A DNA stretch of 64,000 nucleotides, from contig SUWY01000007.1 in assembly GCA_015061245.1 (NCBI GenBank), positions 30,718 through 94,717 on the forward strand, read 5' to 3'. This DNA is from Bacteroidales bacterium (GTDB lineage Bacteria; Bacteroidota; Bacteroidia; Bacteroidales; Marinifilaceae). The notes under the pieces were generated by a model. That model had not been told where the DNA came from. It saw nothing but the letters and a program-made list of their open reading frames with translations, and ran no database searches. Numbering within the stretch: position 1 is the stretch's first letter; each line of letters opens with the position of its first letter. Below, in pieces: positions 22,384 through 31,527 of the stretch. The translations under genes were made by a program, and so were the position numbers.

Positions 22384-23441
22384 AACAAACCTCCAATATT
22401 TGTTGAACTACTCTCTTTTAACGGAGTGACCTTCTCGCCATCTTTCAGGCTATTAACTCCGGCCGATACGACAATATCGCCCTCGTTCAAACCGTTTGTA
22501 ATAAGGACCATAGAGTTTCGGTCGATAGAGTCAATGTTTACTTTTCGGGTTTCAACGGTCGATGATGTAGGATTGTATATCATTACGTATGTTGCCCCCT
22601 CTTTGTTGAATATTGCAGAGAGTGGAATTTGTAAACGTTCTTCAGATTCGTGTCGTTGTGTAATCGTTACATTTGTACTCATTCCGGGGGTAATGTTTTT
22701 GTCACTCTCTTTGAATTGAAGCTTTACATTGTATAGCTGATTCATATTTGCTTTAGGCGATACTCCGATTAACTCCAGTGGGAATACTCTGTTTGGCATA
22801 ATGTCGAAAGTGCAGCTATATGAATCAAAATTATCTCTTTGAGTGTAACTCTTTATTGGAATGTTTATGGTTACCTGGTTAGGTGAGTTGCCGATCATGG
22901 AGATTACTGCCATGCCTGCCCCGACAGTCTCATTCTTATCGAAGATGATCTTTTGGATATATCCATCGAATGGTGCTCGGAGTTTTGTGTCGTTAAGAGC
23001 ATCTTGGTGTGCTTTAAGTTTTGCAGTGATTTGCTGCAATCCGTACATAGCTTTCTCATAATCATTCTCTGCAACGCTGCTATCCTGATATAGCGAAATT
23101 ACTCTTTCTGCTTGCCCCTTTATCGCATTATACTCGGCAGTTGTAGCTTTTAATTGAGTTTGATAGTCGCGAGGGTCCATTATGGCAATAATATCGCCTT
23201 TTTTGACAAAATCGCCCTGGTTGACGGGAATCTCTTCTATGGTTCCGGCTACTTTGAATGCGATATTTATATCTTTCCCTGCCTCAACTTTACCGGGGAA
23301 AGTTAGCTCCTCTGCTCTGTTATAGAGTTGTGCCGTGTCGATTTTTACACTCTTAATGAGGGGCACTTGTGCATGCTTTTGGTTGCATCCTGTGCTGATA
23401 CATAGAAGGATTGCAATTACAGGTGTGTATGTCTTTCTCAT
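22380..23441 (-). CDS. RND periplasmic adaptor (MFP) lipoprotein
   Basis: MRKTYTPVIAILLCISTGC lipobox; VEAGKDINIAFKVAGTIEEIPVNQGDFVKKGDIIAIMDPRDY. Confidence 0.93.
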   Translation of the reverse strand: MRKTYTPVIAILLCISTGCNQKHAQVPLIKSVKIDTAQLYNRAEELTFPGKVEAGKDINIAFKVAGTIEEIPVNQGDFVKKGDIIAIMDPRDYQTQLKATTAEYNAIKGQAERVISLYQDSSVAENDYEKAMYGLQQITAKLKAHQDALNDTKLRAPFDGYIQKIIFDKNETVGAGMAVISMIGNSPNQVTINIPIKSYTQRDNFDSYSCTFDIMPNRVFPLELIGVSPKANMNQLYNVKLQFKESDKNITPGMSTNVTITQRHESEERLQIPLSAIFNKEGATYVMIYNPTSSTVETRKVNIDSIDRNSMVLITNGLNEGDIVVSAGVNSLKDGEKVTPLKESSSTNIGGLL

Positions 23442-23626
23442 GTGGTTAATGTTTTTATGTTCTATTGTACACACAAAGTTCATAAATTATATAGGCAAAA
23501 CCTTGGGCAGATTTGGGCTATTCTTGGTTTAAAATACCTTTTCTTTAGATGTTTTAAAAAGTAGTATTTATACCACTATGTTTATATGCACTTTGTGATA
23601 CTTTTGTTGCACTATGTTTGATTGGA

Positions 23627-24319
23627 ATGGGGAAAATAATTGAGATATTAAATAGGGATATACACTTTAGCGAGGGGTTGAATAGCTGTATGAATTGTGG
23701 TGTTTGTACCGCTGTTTGTCCAGCGGCAGAGTTTTATAATTACGATCCGCGAATGGTTGTGGATACTGTTCAAAGAGGCGATGAGGCTGAAATAGAGGAG
23801 CTTCTTAAGAGCAATACAATTTGGTACTGTGGAGAGTGTATGTCTTGTAAAACCCGTTGCCCCCGTGGTAATACCCCGGGAGAGATTATTATGGCACTGA
23901 GAGCTGCTTCGATAGAGACCGGTCTTTTTGTTGAGTCGGAAAAGGGGCGTCAACAATTTGCTTTGAAACGTAATATAGCCGATTCTGTGCTTAAAGTGGG
24001 TTATTGTGTATCTCCCGATATAGCTGTACCCGAGAAGCATCCGGAACAGGGACCTATATGGGAGTGGATTTGTGCAAATAAGGAGCGGGTGTATGAGAGG
24101 GTTCATGCAAATTATGATGGTAATGGAGCCGGAGCGTTGAGACATGTGGATGAGGCCTCGCTCGATGAACTCAATAATATTTTTCAAGTTACTGGGGGCG
24201 CCTCTTTTATGGATGCAATTGAGAATTTTTCCGTAAAAAAGGCTGAGCAACTTGGGATGAGTGTTGATGAGTATTTGGATGAAATATCTACACAGAATAG
24301 TGGAAATCACGGTAGGTAA
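23627..24319 (+). CDS. HdrC-like two-[4Fe-4S] protein
   Basis: CMNCGVCTAVCP and CGECMSCKTRCPRGNTPGEIIMALR. Confidence 0.88.
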   Translation: MGKIIEILNRDIHFSEGLNSCMNCGVCTAVCPAAEFYNYDPRMVVDTVQRGDEAEIEELLKSNTIWYCGECMSCKTRCPRGNTPGEIIMALRAASIETGLFVESEKGRQQFALKRNIADSVLKVGYCVSPDIAVPEKHPEQGPIWEWICANKERVYERVHANYDGNGAGALRHVDEASLDELNNIFQVTGGASFMDAIENFSVKKAEQLGMSVDEYLDEISTQNSGNHGR

Positions 24320-24321
24320 TT

Positions 24322-25392
24322 ATGATAAATGAAGGAAAGAAAAAGGTTTGGGATCTGTATCAAAAGGAGATTGCCGACAATAAATATTATTATGCTCGCA
24401 GTTGCATAAGGCAGACTTTTTTTCCTGCTTCTGAGTGGGCTTTTATTGATATATTGAGAAATAGGTTGGGTAAAGATATATTTGATGATCCTAAACATAC
24501 AACGTGTTCCGGTATAGGATATCACTCTGATGTGGTGCCTTTCCAGACAACCATGACTGTCATTGCCCGCCATTTTGCTTTGATGACCGAGGCCGGTTAT
24601 GAGAATATAACACCTTCGTGTATAACATCGTTCGGCATATATACCGAGGTGTTGCATGCGTGGGAGGAGCATCCAGAAATTTTGGAGCGTGTACGAGAGG
24701 ATTTGTATAAAGCTACAAAACGCGAGTTTAATGTTCCAAAGAATTTGGCCCACACCTCTGATGTGATATATAAATTTAGAAATCAGATAGCTGCTCAAAT
24801 GACAAATCCCTTGGTAGATGTCCATACAGGTAAACCTTTGCGCGTAGTTGACCACATAGGGTGTCACTATGCTAAGATGTTTCCATCAAAGGGAGTTGGA
24901 GGTGCTGAGTTTCCGGCAGTATTGAGTGGCATGGTAGATGCCTGGGGTGGTGAGTGTATCGACTATCCTGAGCGCAGACACTGTTGTGGCTTTGGATTTA
25001 GAAACTATTTGGTACAGGCAAATCGTGGTTACTCTGTTGCAAATTCCATGAAAAAATTGGAGTCAATGGAGCCGTACGAGCCAGACTTTATTGTTACGAA
25101 TTGTCCGGGATGTGGTATGTTTCTTGATAAGTGGCAGTACACAATTGGAGAGATGAGTGGTAAGAGTTATGGTAAGAATGGTTATGGAATTCCGGTTTTG
25201 ACCTACGAAGAGATGGCAGGCTTGGTGTTGGGATATGATCCTTGGGATTTAGGATTACAGATGCATCAGGTTGCTGTAGAGCCATTGCTTGATAAGATGG
25301 GAATAAGTTATGATCCCGATAAAAAGTATTGCGATGCTGAAGGAAAATTAATATCACTTCCAAAGCGTCCAACAGGAATAAGGAGTATATGA
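24322..25392 (+). CDS. HdrB-like CCG-domain protein
   Basis: GCHYAKM...RRHCCGFGFRNY...TNCPGCGMFLD (C-terminal CCG box); N-terminal box degenerate (TTCSGIGYH). Confidence 0.87.
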   Translation: MINEGKKKVWDLYQKEIADNKYYYARSCIRQTFFPASEWAFIDILRNRLGKDIFDDPKHTTCSGIGYHSDVVPFQTTMTVIARHFALMTEAGYENITPSCITSFGIYTEVLHAWEEHPEILERVREDLYKATKREFNVPKNLAHTSDVIYKFRNQIAAQMTNPLVDVHTGKPLRVVDHIGCHYAKMFPSKGVGGAEFPAVLSGMVDAWGGECIDYPERRHCCGFGFRNYLVQANRGYSVANSMKKLESMEPYEPDFIVTNCPGCGMFLDKWQYTIGEMSGKSYGKNGYGIPVLTYEEMAGLVLGYDPWDLGLQMHQVAVEPLLDKMGISYDPDKKYCDAEGKLISLPKRPTGIRSI

Positions 25393-26396
25393 TGAAAAGC
25401 GTTGTGATAATAGGCGGTGGAGTTGCCGGATGTAAAGCGGCCGTCGAGCTTGCAAGTATAGGATATAGAGTAACTGTTGTTGAGAAGGAGTGCAGTTTAG
25501 GTGGAAATCTCAATAATTGGGATAGACTTTTTCCCGACGGGAAAAGAGCATCTTGCTTGGTAGATGCGCTAGTTTCCGATGTCGAGAAACGTGGGGTTAC
25601 TGTATTGACCAATGTTGAACCTGAAAAGGTGGAACTAATTGATGATTGTTATAATATTTTGTTGAGTGATAAGGGGTTGCTGAAAGCTGACGCAGTGCTT
25701 ATTACTACCGGTTTTACCACTTTCAATGCTCAGCGTAAGGAGGAGTATGGATATGGTATCTATAGGAATGTTATAACCTCGGTCGATTTGGAGAATATCT
25801 TTGCCGCCAATTTGTTAAGTAGAGAGATTGGATGCGTTGGAATGGTGCATTGTGTTGGTAGCCGAGATGAGAAGTGTGGTAATATGTATTGTTCCAAAGT
25901 ATGCTGTATAACTGCCGTAAAGCAGGCAATAGAGTTGAAACAGATGCTTCCAAATGCCGAGATATTCTGCTTCTATATGGATATGAGAATGTTTGGGCCT
26001 GGGTACGAAGAGTTGTATCGTGAGGCTCAAGAGCAATATGGAATTAAATTTGTCAGAGGAAGAGTCTCGGAGGCGAGCGAGGATTCTGAGGGCAGAGTGG
26101 CAATCAAGGTAGAGGATACTCTGGTTGGCAGACCAATGAGAATGAAACTTGACAGATTGGTGTTAATGGTTGGAATGGAGCCCTCGCCCGGAACTAATAG
26201 ATTGGCAAAATTGTTTGGTGTGGAGATGAGAGAGAGTGGCTTTATCAGAGGTGTAGATCCTCATATGGGGGCCAATATAACCAATGTAGATGGAGTGTTT
26301 GTGGCTGGGGCGGCAACATCGCCGATGAATACAACCGACACTATAAATGATGCGTGTGCAGCGGTTTTGCAGATTGATAAATATCTGAGAAAATAG
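25389..26396 (+). CDS. HdrA/QmoA-like FAD oxidoreductase lacking terminal ferredoxin domains
   Basis: VVIIGGGVAGCKAAVELASIGYRVTVVEKECSLGGN; CVGSRDEKCGNMYCSKVCC. Confidence 0.88.
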   Translation: MMKSVVIIGGGVAGCKAAVELASIGYRVTVVEKECSLGGNLNNWDRLFPDGKRASCLVDALVSDVEKRGVTVLTNVEPEKVELIDDCYNILLSDKGLLKADAVLITTGFTTFNAQRKEEYGYGIYRNVITSVDLENIFAANLLSREIGCVGMVHCVGSRDEKCGNMYCSKVCCITAVKQAIELKQMLPNAEIFCFYMDMRMFGPGYEELYREAQEQYGIKFVRGRVSEASEDSEGRVAIKVEDTLVGRPMRMKLDRLVLMVGMEPSPGTNRLAKLFGVEMRESGFIRGVDPHMGANITNVDGVFVAGAATSPMNTTDTINDACAAVLQIDKYLRK

Positions 26397-26403
26397 TATT
26401 TGT

Positions 26404-26733
26404 ATGGTATCTTTTGGATTTTCAATTTTACCGACTCGAGCAATTGAGTATGATAAGAACGATAAGGGTTGTGCTGATTATGTTGCATTGCATGTGCCCA
26501 GCTCTTCTGCCTGTATAGGGTGTGGAGGTTGCAGTGCAACATGTTCGGCAGGGAATTTTACCGAATTTAATATAAGAAAAATTCAAATGCTCATGAAACG
26601 CGGTGAGAATCAATTGTATATGGAGCAACTGCATAAATGTATGCTTTGCGGCAAGTGTCTTGCTGTGTGTCCGAGAGGCGTGGATACCCGTGGAATGATA
26701 TTGGCAATGATTGAGTATATGCGCAAAAAGTAA
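26404..26733 (+). CDS. Second HdrC-like 4Fe-4S protein
   Basis: CIGCGGCSATCS and CMLCGKCLAVCPRGVDTRGMIL. Confidence 0.85.
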   Translation: MVSFGFSILPTRAIEYDKNDKGCADYVALHVPSSSACIGCGGCSATCSAGNFTEFNIRKIQMLMKRGENQLYMEQLHKCMLCGKCLAVCPRGVDTRGMILAMIEYMRKK

Positions 26734-26739
26734 TTTCTC

Positions 26740-28548
26740 ATGTTTACATTTACATCACCTAATTATGAACCGTTTGTGTGGCCATTCTCTATAGGAATGT
26801 CAGCTTTGCTTGTCTATATAACCATTAAATATATAAAGTGGATATATGAGTTTGATAAAGCCAATAGAGTAAAGATTCTGAAAGGACTCTTCTCGTTGGG
26901 AACACTTCGTTCCGTTAAAGAGATATTTTTAGAGAGTTTGGTTCACAGAAAGATATATAGAGAAAATCCCATGCTGGGATATATGCACATGTGTTTCGGA
27001 TTGGGGTGGGCTCTGCTCATCATTGTGGGCCATTTGGAGTCGTCGATATATCAGGCAAGTTGGGCAAATACTCCCTATTACTCAATATTTTTCTACTATT
27101 TTTTGCCTGCCGGGGCCGATTATTGGGGACACGAGGTGTTTGGATTCCTAATGGATTTAATTCTGCTTATGATATTGAGCGGATTGTTTATCGCATGGGG
27201 TAAGCGCTGGTATAGCAGAATAGTAGGAATGAAAAAAACAACCAAGCAGCGCCCCTATGACAGATTGGTAAAAGGGGTATTATGGTCTATATTCCCGCTT
27301 CGATTTTTGGCTGAGAGTATGCAATCGGCTATTACAGGTCATGGTAGTTTTTTGACTCACTCGACAGGCGAGTTTTTTGCATCATTTCTACCGGTTGAAA
27401 CATTATCATATCCTTTATGGTGGGCCTATTCGTTATCGTTAGGAATATTCTTTTTATTGATACCAGGTTCCAGATATATGCATATACCAACAGAAATGGT
27501 ATATATTTTCTTAAAGAACTGGGGAGTGAAGCTTGATGTAAAGTTGGGCCCGAATGGAGAGTTAAAAGGACTTTCAAAATTTGAAATCTATTCATGCTCA
27601 CGCTGTGGAATATGTCTGAATCAGTGTCAGTTGCTCTCTTCGCTTAATAATCAATCAACCCAACCGGTATATTTTTTGCGTAAGGTGCGAGAGGATGTTG
27701 AACGTGGTAATGATATCAATAATTGTCTGATGTGTGGACGTTGCGAGGAGATGTGTCCGGTTGATATCGATTTGAATGCACTACGCATGATGCAGCGACA
27801 GGACCATTCTGTGGTTACAGATGAGACATACTCTTATATTACAACTAATAAAGAGTATTCAGGATGTGCTAAGGTTGCATATTTTGCGGGGTGTATGGGG
27901 CATTTGACCCCAGGAGTTATTGCATCGATGCGTAAAATTTTCAATAAGGCGGGAGTTGAGTACCATTTTGTTGATGAGGGAGGTGGCGTGTGTTGCGGAA
28001 GGCCGTTGCGATTATCAGGAAACAGAGCAGCAGCCGACGTTCTTATGCAAAAGAATAGTGATCGGATAGTGGCCACAGGAGCAGAGATACTTGTTACAAG
28101 TTGTCCAATATGTTATAAGAGTTTCAAAGAGGAGTATGCGTTGCCAATCAAGGTTATGCACCATACAGAGTATATTAATATGTTGATGGATTGTGGTGCT
28201 TTGAATATTCGCAAAGGTAAAGAGCGTTTGGTATTTCACAATCCATGTGAGTTGGGGCGAGGGTGCAATGTTGTGGAGGCGCCGCTGAGAGTATTGGATG
28301 GTGCCGGCGAGATTGTGGCTACCGAGTTTGATGGCAGAGCATCGCTTTGTTGTGGAGGCTCATTGGCAAATACGGTTATCTCGCCAATTGAGCGAGGTAG
28401 AATAGCTGCCGATGCACTGAGTCGATACACATGTAGTGATCCGGATTGTGTTGTCACAGCTTGCCCATTGTGTAAAAAGAACTTTGCTAAGGTGAATCAA
28501 CCTGTTCCGATTCGCGATATTGCTGAGGTTGTTGCTGAGAGGTGTTGA
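26740..28548 (+). CDS. Fused NarI-like membrane domain + HdrD/DsrK-like CCG protein
   Basis: N-terminal TM segments; CSRCGICLNQCQ, CLMCGRCEEMCPVD; two CCG boxes (GGGVCCGRPL...CPICYKSF; RASLCCGGSL...CPLCKKNF). Confidence 0.88.
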   Translation: MFTFTSPNYEPFVWPFSIGMSALLVYITIKYIKWIYEFDKANRVKILKGLFSLGTLRSVKEIFLESLVHRKIYRENPMLGYMHMCFGLGWALLIIVGHLESSIYQASWANTPYYSIFFYYFLPAGADYWGHEVFGFLMDLILLMILSGLFIAWGKRWYSRIVGMKKTTKQRPYDRLVKGVLWSIFPLRFLAESMQSAITGHGSFLTHSTGEFFASFLPVETLSYPLWWAYSLSLGIFFLLIPGSRYMHIPTEMVYIFLKNWGVKLDVKLGPNGELKGLSKFEIYSCSRCGICLNQCQLLSSLNNQSTQPVYFLRKVREDVERGNDINNCLMCGRCEEMCPVDIDLNALRMMQRQDHSVVTDETYSYITTNKEYSGCAKVAYFAGCMGHLTPGVIASMRKIFNKAGVEYHFVDEGGGVCCGRPLRLSGNRAAADVLMQKNSDRIVATGAEILVTSCPICYKSFKEEYALPIKVMHHTEYINMLMDCGALNIRKGKERLVFHNPCELGRGCNVVEAPLRVLDGAGEIVATEFDGRASLCCGGSLANTVISPIERGRIAADALSRYTCSDPDCVVTACPLCKKNFAKVNQPVPIRDIAEVVAERC

Positions 28549-28706
28549 AGGGTGAACAGTGAGGAGTGAACAGTGAGGAGTGAACAGTGAGGAGTGAACA
28601 GTGAGGAGTGAACAGTGAGGAGTGAACAGTGAACAGTGAGGAGTTAGGAATTAGGAATTAGGAATTAGGAATTAGGAATTAGGAATTAGGAATTAGGAAT
28701 TAGGAA
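28546..28706 (+). repeat. Heptanucleotide tandem array: TGAACAG/TGAGGAG switching in phase to TTAGGAA
   Basis: About 23 contiguous 7-nt units; first unit TGAAGGG includes the TGA stop of the upstream CDS. Confidence 0.95.
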
Positions 28707-28778
28707 ATGTCTTGTCCTAAAATAGGTTTACACATAATATGTAAAATTTGTAAATGTTATTTAGGATGATTCAGGAAG

Positions 28779-29837
28779 TTAATTAGGAATTGTATATTTA
28801 AGTATGAAATACTCTTCTCCGGTTTCGGCTGTAGCGTAAATTGCATTTTCTGATTCTACAACTTGAAAGCCGGTGATCTGTTCTTTATAAAGCAGCTCTT
28901 TTACAGGAGTGCCACTATAGTCATAAACATATATCTTTTGATACTCGTTTGTATCTCTTTGCCATGCTTTCTTGCTTAGTATATCTGCGTGAGTTGCTCC
29001 TTTGAATGCAGCGTATATATATTTTGATGTGGTATGGATTTGATTGAATCCCAATTTTGAGAATGACAAAAAGGCTCCGTTAATAGGTTTCCCAATTTCG
29101 GGTGGACCTAATGGGCCAATCGATGTTATTGTTTCCTCTTTATCCTCGCTATAAATATCAAGCTGCTCTCCAAATTCTGTTGCCAAAATAAGGACATTTT
29201 TATTGTGGCTGAATGATAATAGAGATTGCCATACTCCTCCTGACATATCGTTATACATGGTATCTGTTATTTCAGGTAGCGGCATAGTTTCTTTAGTAAT
29301 ATTTCCCTTGGAATCTAATTGTTGTAAGCGATATTTGGAATTGCGAATGGGGAGAATCCATATATTCTCATAATTATCGACAGTGAAAGTAGAGTAATAA
29401 GTTCCTGTAGGTAGTGGAACTATTTTGCATGGTATGGTATCGCCAATATTGTACACATGTATCTTCTTCAGTGCTTCTGTAAAGTCATCAATGTATATTT
29501 TACCGTTGTTAATATGTAGATTCATTGGGTATAAAATTTCATTCTCTCCTCGCCCTTTTCTTGCAAATGAGTACCAATATTCTAACTCCGGAAATTTATA
29601 TACATCGTAAAAACATCCTCCTGTAGTAGGTATGTCTTTAATAATCATTGTTGTGTCGAAGATATAGATTTTTGGAAATCTGTATATGTGAGCAGAATCA
29701 ATGTGTAGAGGCTCTCCCTTGATTATATGTTGAATAGGAAATTCAGAGTATGTTTGTTCTGAACTATCTGTGCGTCCACACCCCTCTATTAGAAGAGTTG
29801 AGAAGATTGCGAATATAATTCCGAGTATAAAATTCAT
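28779..29837 (-). CDS. 6-bladed beta-propeller-type lipoprotein
   Basis: Lipobox LLIEGC; FPELEYWYSFARKGRGENEILYPMNLHINNGKIYIDDF propeller-like repeats. Confidence 0.7.
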   Translation of the reverse strand: MNFILGIIFAIFSTLLIEGCGRTDSSEQTYSEFPIQHIIKGEPLHIDSAHIYRFPKIYIFDTTMIIKDIPTTGGCFYDVYKFPELEYWYSFARKGRGENEILYPMNLHINNGKIYIDDFTEALKKIHVYNIGDTIPCKIVPLPTGTYYSTFTVDNYENIWILPIRNSKYRLQQLDSKGNITKETMPLPEITDTMYNDMSGGVWQSLLSFSHNKNVLILATEFGEQLDIYSEDKEETITSIGPLGPPEIGKPINGAFLSFSKLGFNQIHTTSKYIYAAFKGATHADILSKKAWQRDTNEYQKIYVYDYSGTPVKELLYKEQITGFQVVESENAIYATAETGEEYFILKYTIPN

Positions 29838-29918
29838 GATAATCATTTTGTTATTTTCTGCAAAGATAGTGAGAAAATGTTAAAGATGGGGAGTAGGTGT
29901 AGTTTTTTCGATGTTTCT

Positions 29919-29949
29919 TTGGAAGTATTGGGAATTTAGTGTAATTTCG
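29919..29949 (+). promoter_or_regulatory. Bacteroidota-type promoter for the rib leader
   Basis: TTTG (29919-29922) N19 TAATTTCG (29942-29949); predicted start just before the aptamer. Confidence 0.6.
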
Positions 29950-29954
29950 CAGTG

Positions 29955-30072
29955 ATTCTTCGGGGCAGGGTGTAACTCCCTACCGGCGGTGATAGTCCGC
30001 GACTCCTGCAATAGCAGGACTGAATCGGTGAAACTCCGATACCGACGGTATAGTCCGGATGATAGAAGAGTT
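29955..30072 (+). ncRNA. FMN riboswitch (RFN element)
   Basis: TTCGGGGCAGGGTGTAACTCCCTACCGGCGGTGATAGTCCGCGA...TGAATCGGTGAAACTCCGATACCGACGGTATAGTCCGGATGATAGAAGA. Confidence 0.97.
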
Positions 30073-30120
30073 AGAAGGCATTGGGAGTAATGTATCCCGG
30101 TGAAAAATGTGTGTTAGTTG

Positions 30121-30148
30121 CCCCGAACGTAGAGTTCGGGATTTTTTG
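30121..30148 (+). terminator. Riboswitch expression-platform terminator
   Basis: CCCGAAC-GTAGA-GTTCGGG then ATTTTTTG. Confidence 0.85.
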
Positions 30149-30196
30149 TTTTAATACACAACCTATTCGGCTCCCCTGCAGAAGCAGAGTAGAGAT

Positions 30197-31297
30197 ATGG
30201 CAACAGAGAACGATATAAAGTATATGCAAATGGCAATGGAGCTTGCCGGAAACGGACATGGATTTGTTCACCCGAATCCATACGTAGGGGCTGTTATTGT
30301 CAAGAATGGCAAGATTATAGGTAGCGGATGGCACACCTGTTATGGTAAACTTCATGCCGAACGCGAGGCCTTTGCAAATCTTACCGAGAGTGCCGAGGGA
30401 GCAACAATGTATGTAACCCTTGAACCATGTTGCCACTACGGAAAAACCCCTCCATGTACCGAAGCAATCATTGAGAACAGAGTTTCTAAAGTAGTAGTAG
30501 GTCTGCTTGACCCCAATCCCAAAGTTGGTGGAAAGGGAATAGAGATTTTAAGAGCTGCAGGAATAGAGGTGGAGTATGGCTTGTTGCAGGATGAATTAAA
30601 GGAGCAGAACCGAATATTCCTTAAATATATCACAACCGGCATGCCCTGGGTGGCAATGAAGAGTGCCATGACTCTCGATGGCAAGATTGCTACACACACA
30701 GGTGATTCAAAGTGGGTTTCCGGAGAAGAGTCGCGTAACTATTCGCAATGTATGCGTAATGAGTTTGCTGCAATCCTGGTAGGAATAGGAACGGTACAGG
30801 CTGATAATCCAATGCTGAATTGCCGTTTATGCGGTGCAACTCACCAGCCAATCAGAATTATTGCCGATAGTGGAGCACATATAGCTCTTGACAGTGCCAT
30901 TGTTCAGAGTGCAAAGGAGTATAGAACAATCGTGGCTCATACATTTAAGGGCGAGGTCTCAAAGTTAAACCAATTGCGCGATATGGGGGTAGAGACTCTT
31001 CTTTGCGAGGAGTGTAACGGTCATATAGATGTAACAGATATGCTTCGTAAGCTTGGAGCAATGAAGATTGACTCTGTTATCCTTGAGGGAGGTGGTACGT
31101 TGAACAACTCATTTGTGGCGGCAAAGGCTATTGATGAGGTGTATGCATTTGTAGCTCCGAAGATTGTTGGTGGCAGCGATGCAAAGACTCCGGTTGAGGG
31201 CGATGGTGTTGATATGATGGCTGATGCGCTTGAACTTCACTGTATTCGCGTTGAGCGTTGCGGTGATGATGTATTGATACGGGGAAGGGTGAGATAG
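30197..31297 (+). CDS. ribD: Diaminohydroxyphosphoribosylaminopyrimidine deaminase/reductase
   Basis: HAEREAFANL, TLEPCCHYGKTPPC, SAMTLDGKIATHTGDSKWVSG. Confidence 0.96.
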   Translation: MATENDIKYMQMAMELAGNGHGFVHPNPYVGAVIVKNGKIIGSGWHTCYGKLHAEREAFANLTESAEGATMYVTLEPCCHYGKTPPCTEAIIENRVSKVVVGLLDPNPKVGGKGIEILRAAGIEVEYGLLQDELKEQNRIFLKYITTGMPWVAMKSAMTLDGKIATHTGDSKWVSGEESRNYSQCMRNEFAAILVGIGTVQADNPMLNCRLCGATHQPIRIIADSGAHIALDSAIVQSAKEYRTIVAHTFKGEVSKLNQLRDMGVETLLCEECNGHIDVTDMLRKLGAMKIDSVILEGGGTLNNSFVAAKAIDEVYAFVAPKIVGGSDAKTPVEGDGVDMMADALELHCIRVERCGDDVLIRGRVR

Positions 31298-31348
31298 TTA
31301 GGAGTGAACAGTTAGGAGTTAATTAGGAATGAGGAATGAGGAATAAAA
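31282..31348 (+). repeat. Heptanucleotide tandem array overlapping ribD 3' end
   Basis: GGGAAGG GTGAGAT AGTTAGG AGTGAAC AGTTAGG AGTTAAT TAGGAAT GAGGAAT GAGGAAT; ribD TAG lies within it. Confidence 0.88.
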
Positions 31349-31363
31349 TAAATACCGCTTTAT

Positions 31364-31427
31364 AAGTCCCCCTTATTAGTGCAGGCGAACTTGTGAGCCA
31401 AACGAAGGGGGATTTAGGGGGTTGGTA
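31364..31427. repeat. Intergenic CCCCC/GGGGG inverted-repeat element
   Basis: AAGTCCCCCTTATTAGTGCAGGCGAACTTGTGAGCCAAACGAAGGGGGATTTAGGGGGTTGG; TCCCCCTT / AAGGGGGA arms. Confidence 0.5.
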
Positions 31428-31527
31428 GATGAAATTAATATATAAATCTACTAAGAAAGATTTGATAGATTGACAAATAATGTAGACTAAACCGACGAGT
31501 TTAGCATATCACATATTTAGGATTTAT

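Noticed and set aside
23648-24867. Long antisense ORFs (220 aa and 186 aa) opposite the HdrC/HdrB genes
   Set aside because: Shadow frames of convincing Fe-S genes; compositions lack domain motifs; codon bias on the sense strand (few TTA/CTA/TCA) opens the reverse frame
25094-25612. 172-aa antisense ORF spanning the HdrB/HdrA junction
   Set aside because: Overlaps two supported CDSs on the other strand; no motif
23627-28548. Methanogen CoB-CoM heterodisulfide reductase
   Set aside because: Family names overlap, but host context is Bacteroidota and the HdrA-like protein lacks the methanogen domain set; called Hdr/Qmo-like only
28546-28706. CRISPR array
   Set aside because: Unit is 7 nt with no spacers and no cas genes nearby; a simple tandem repeat
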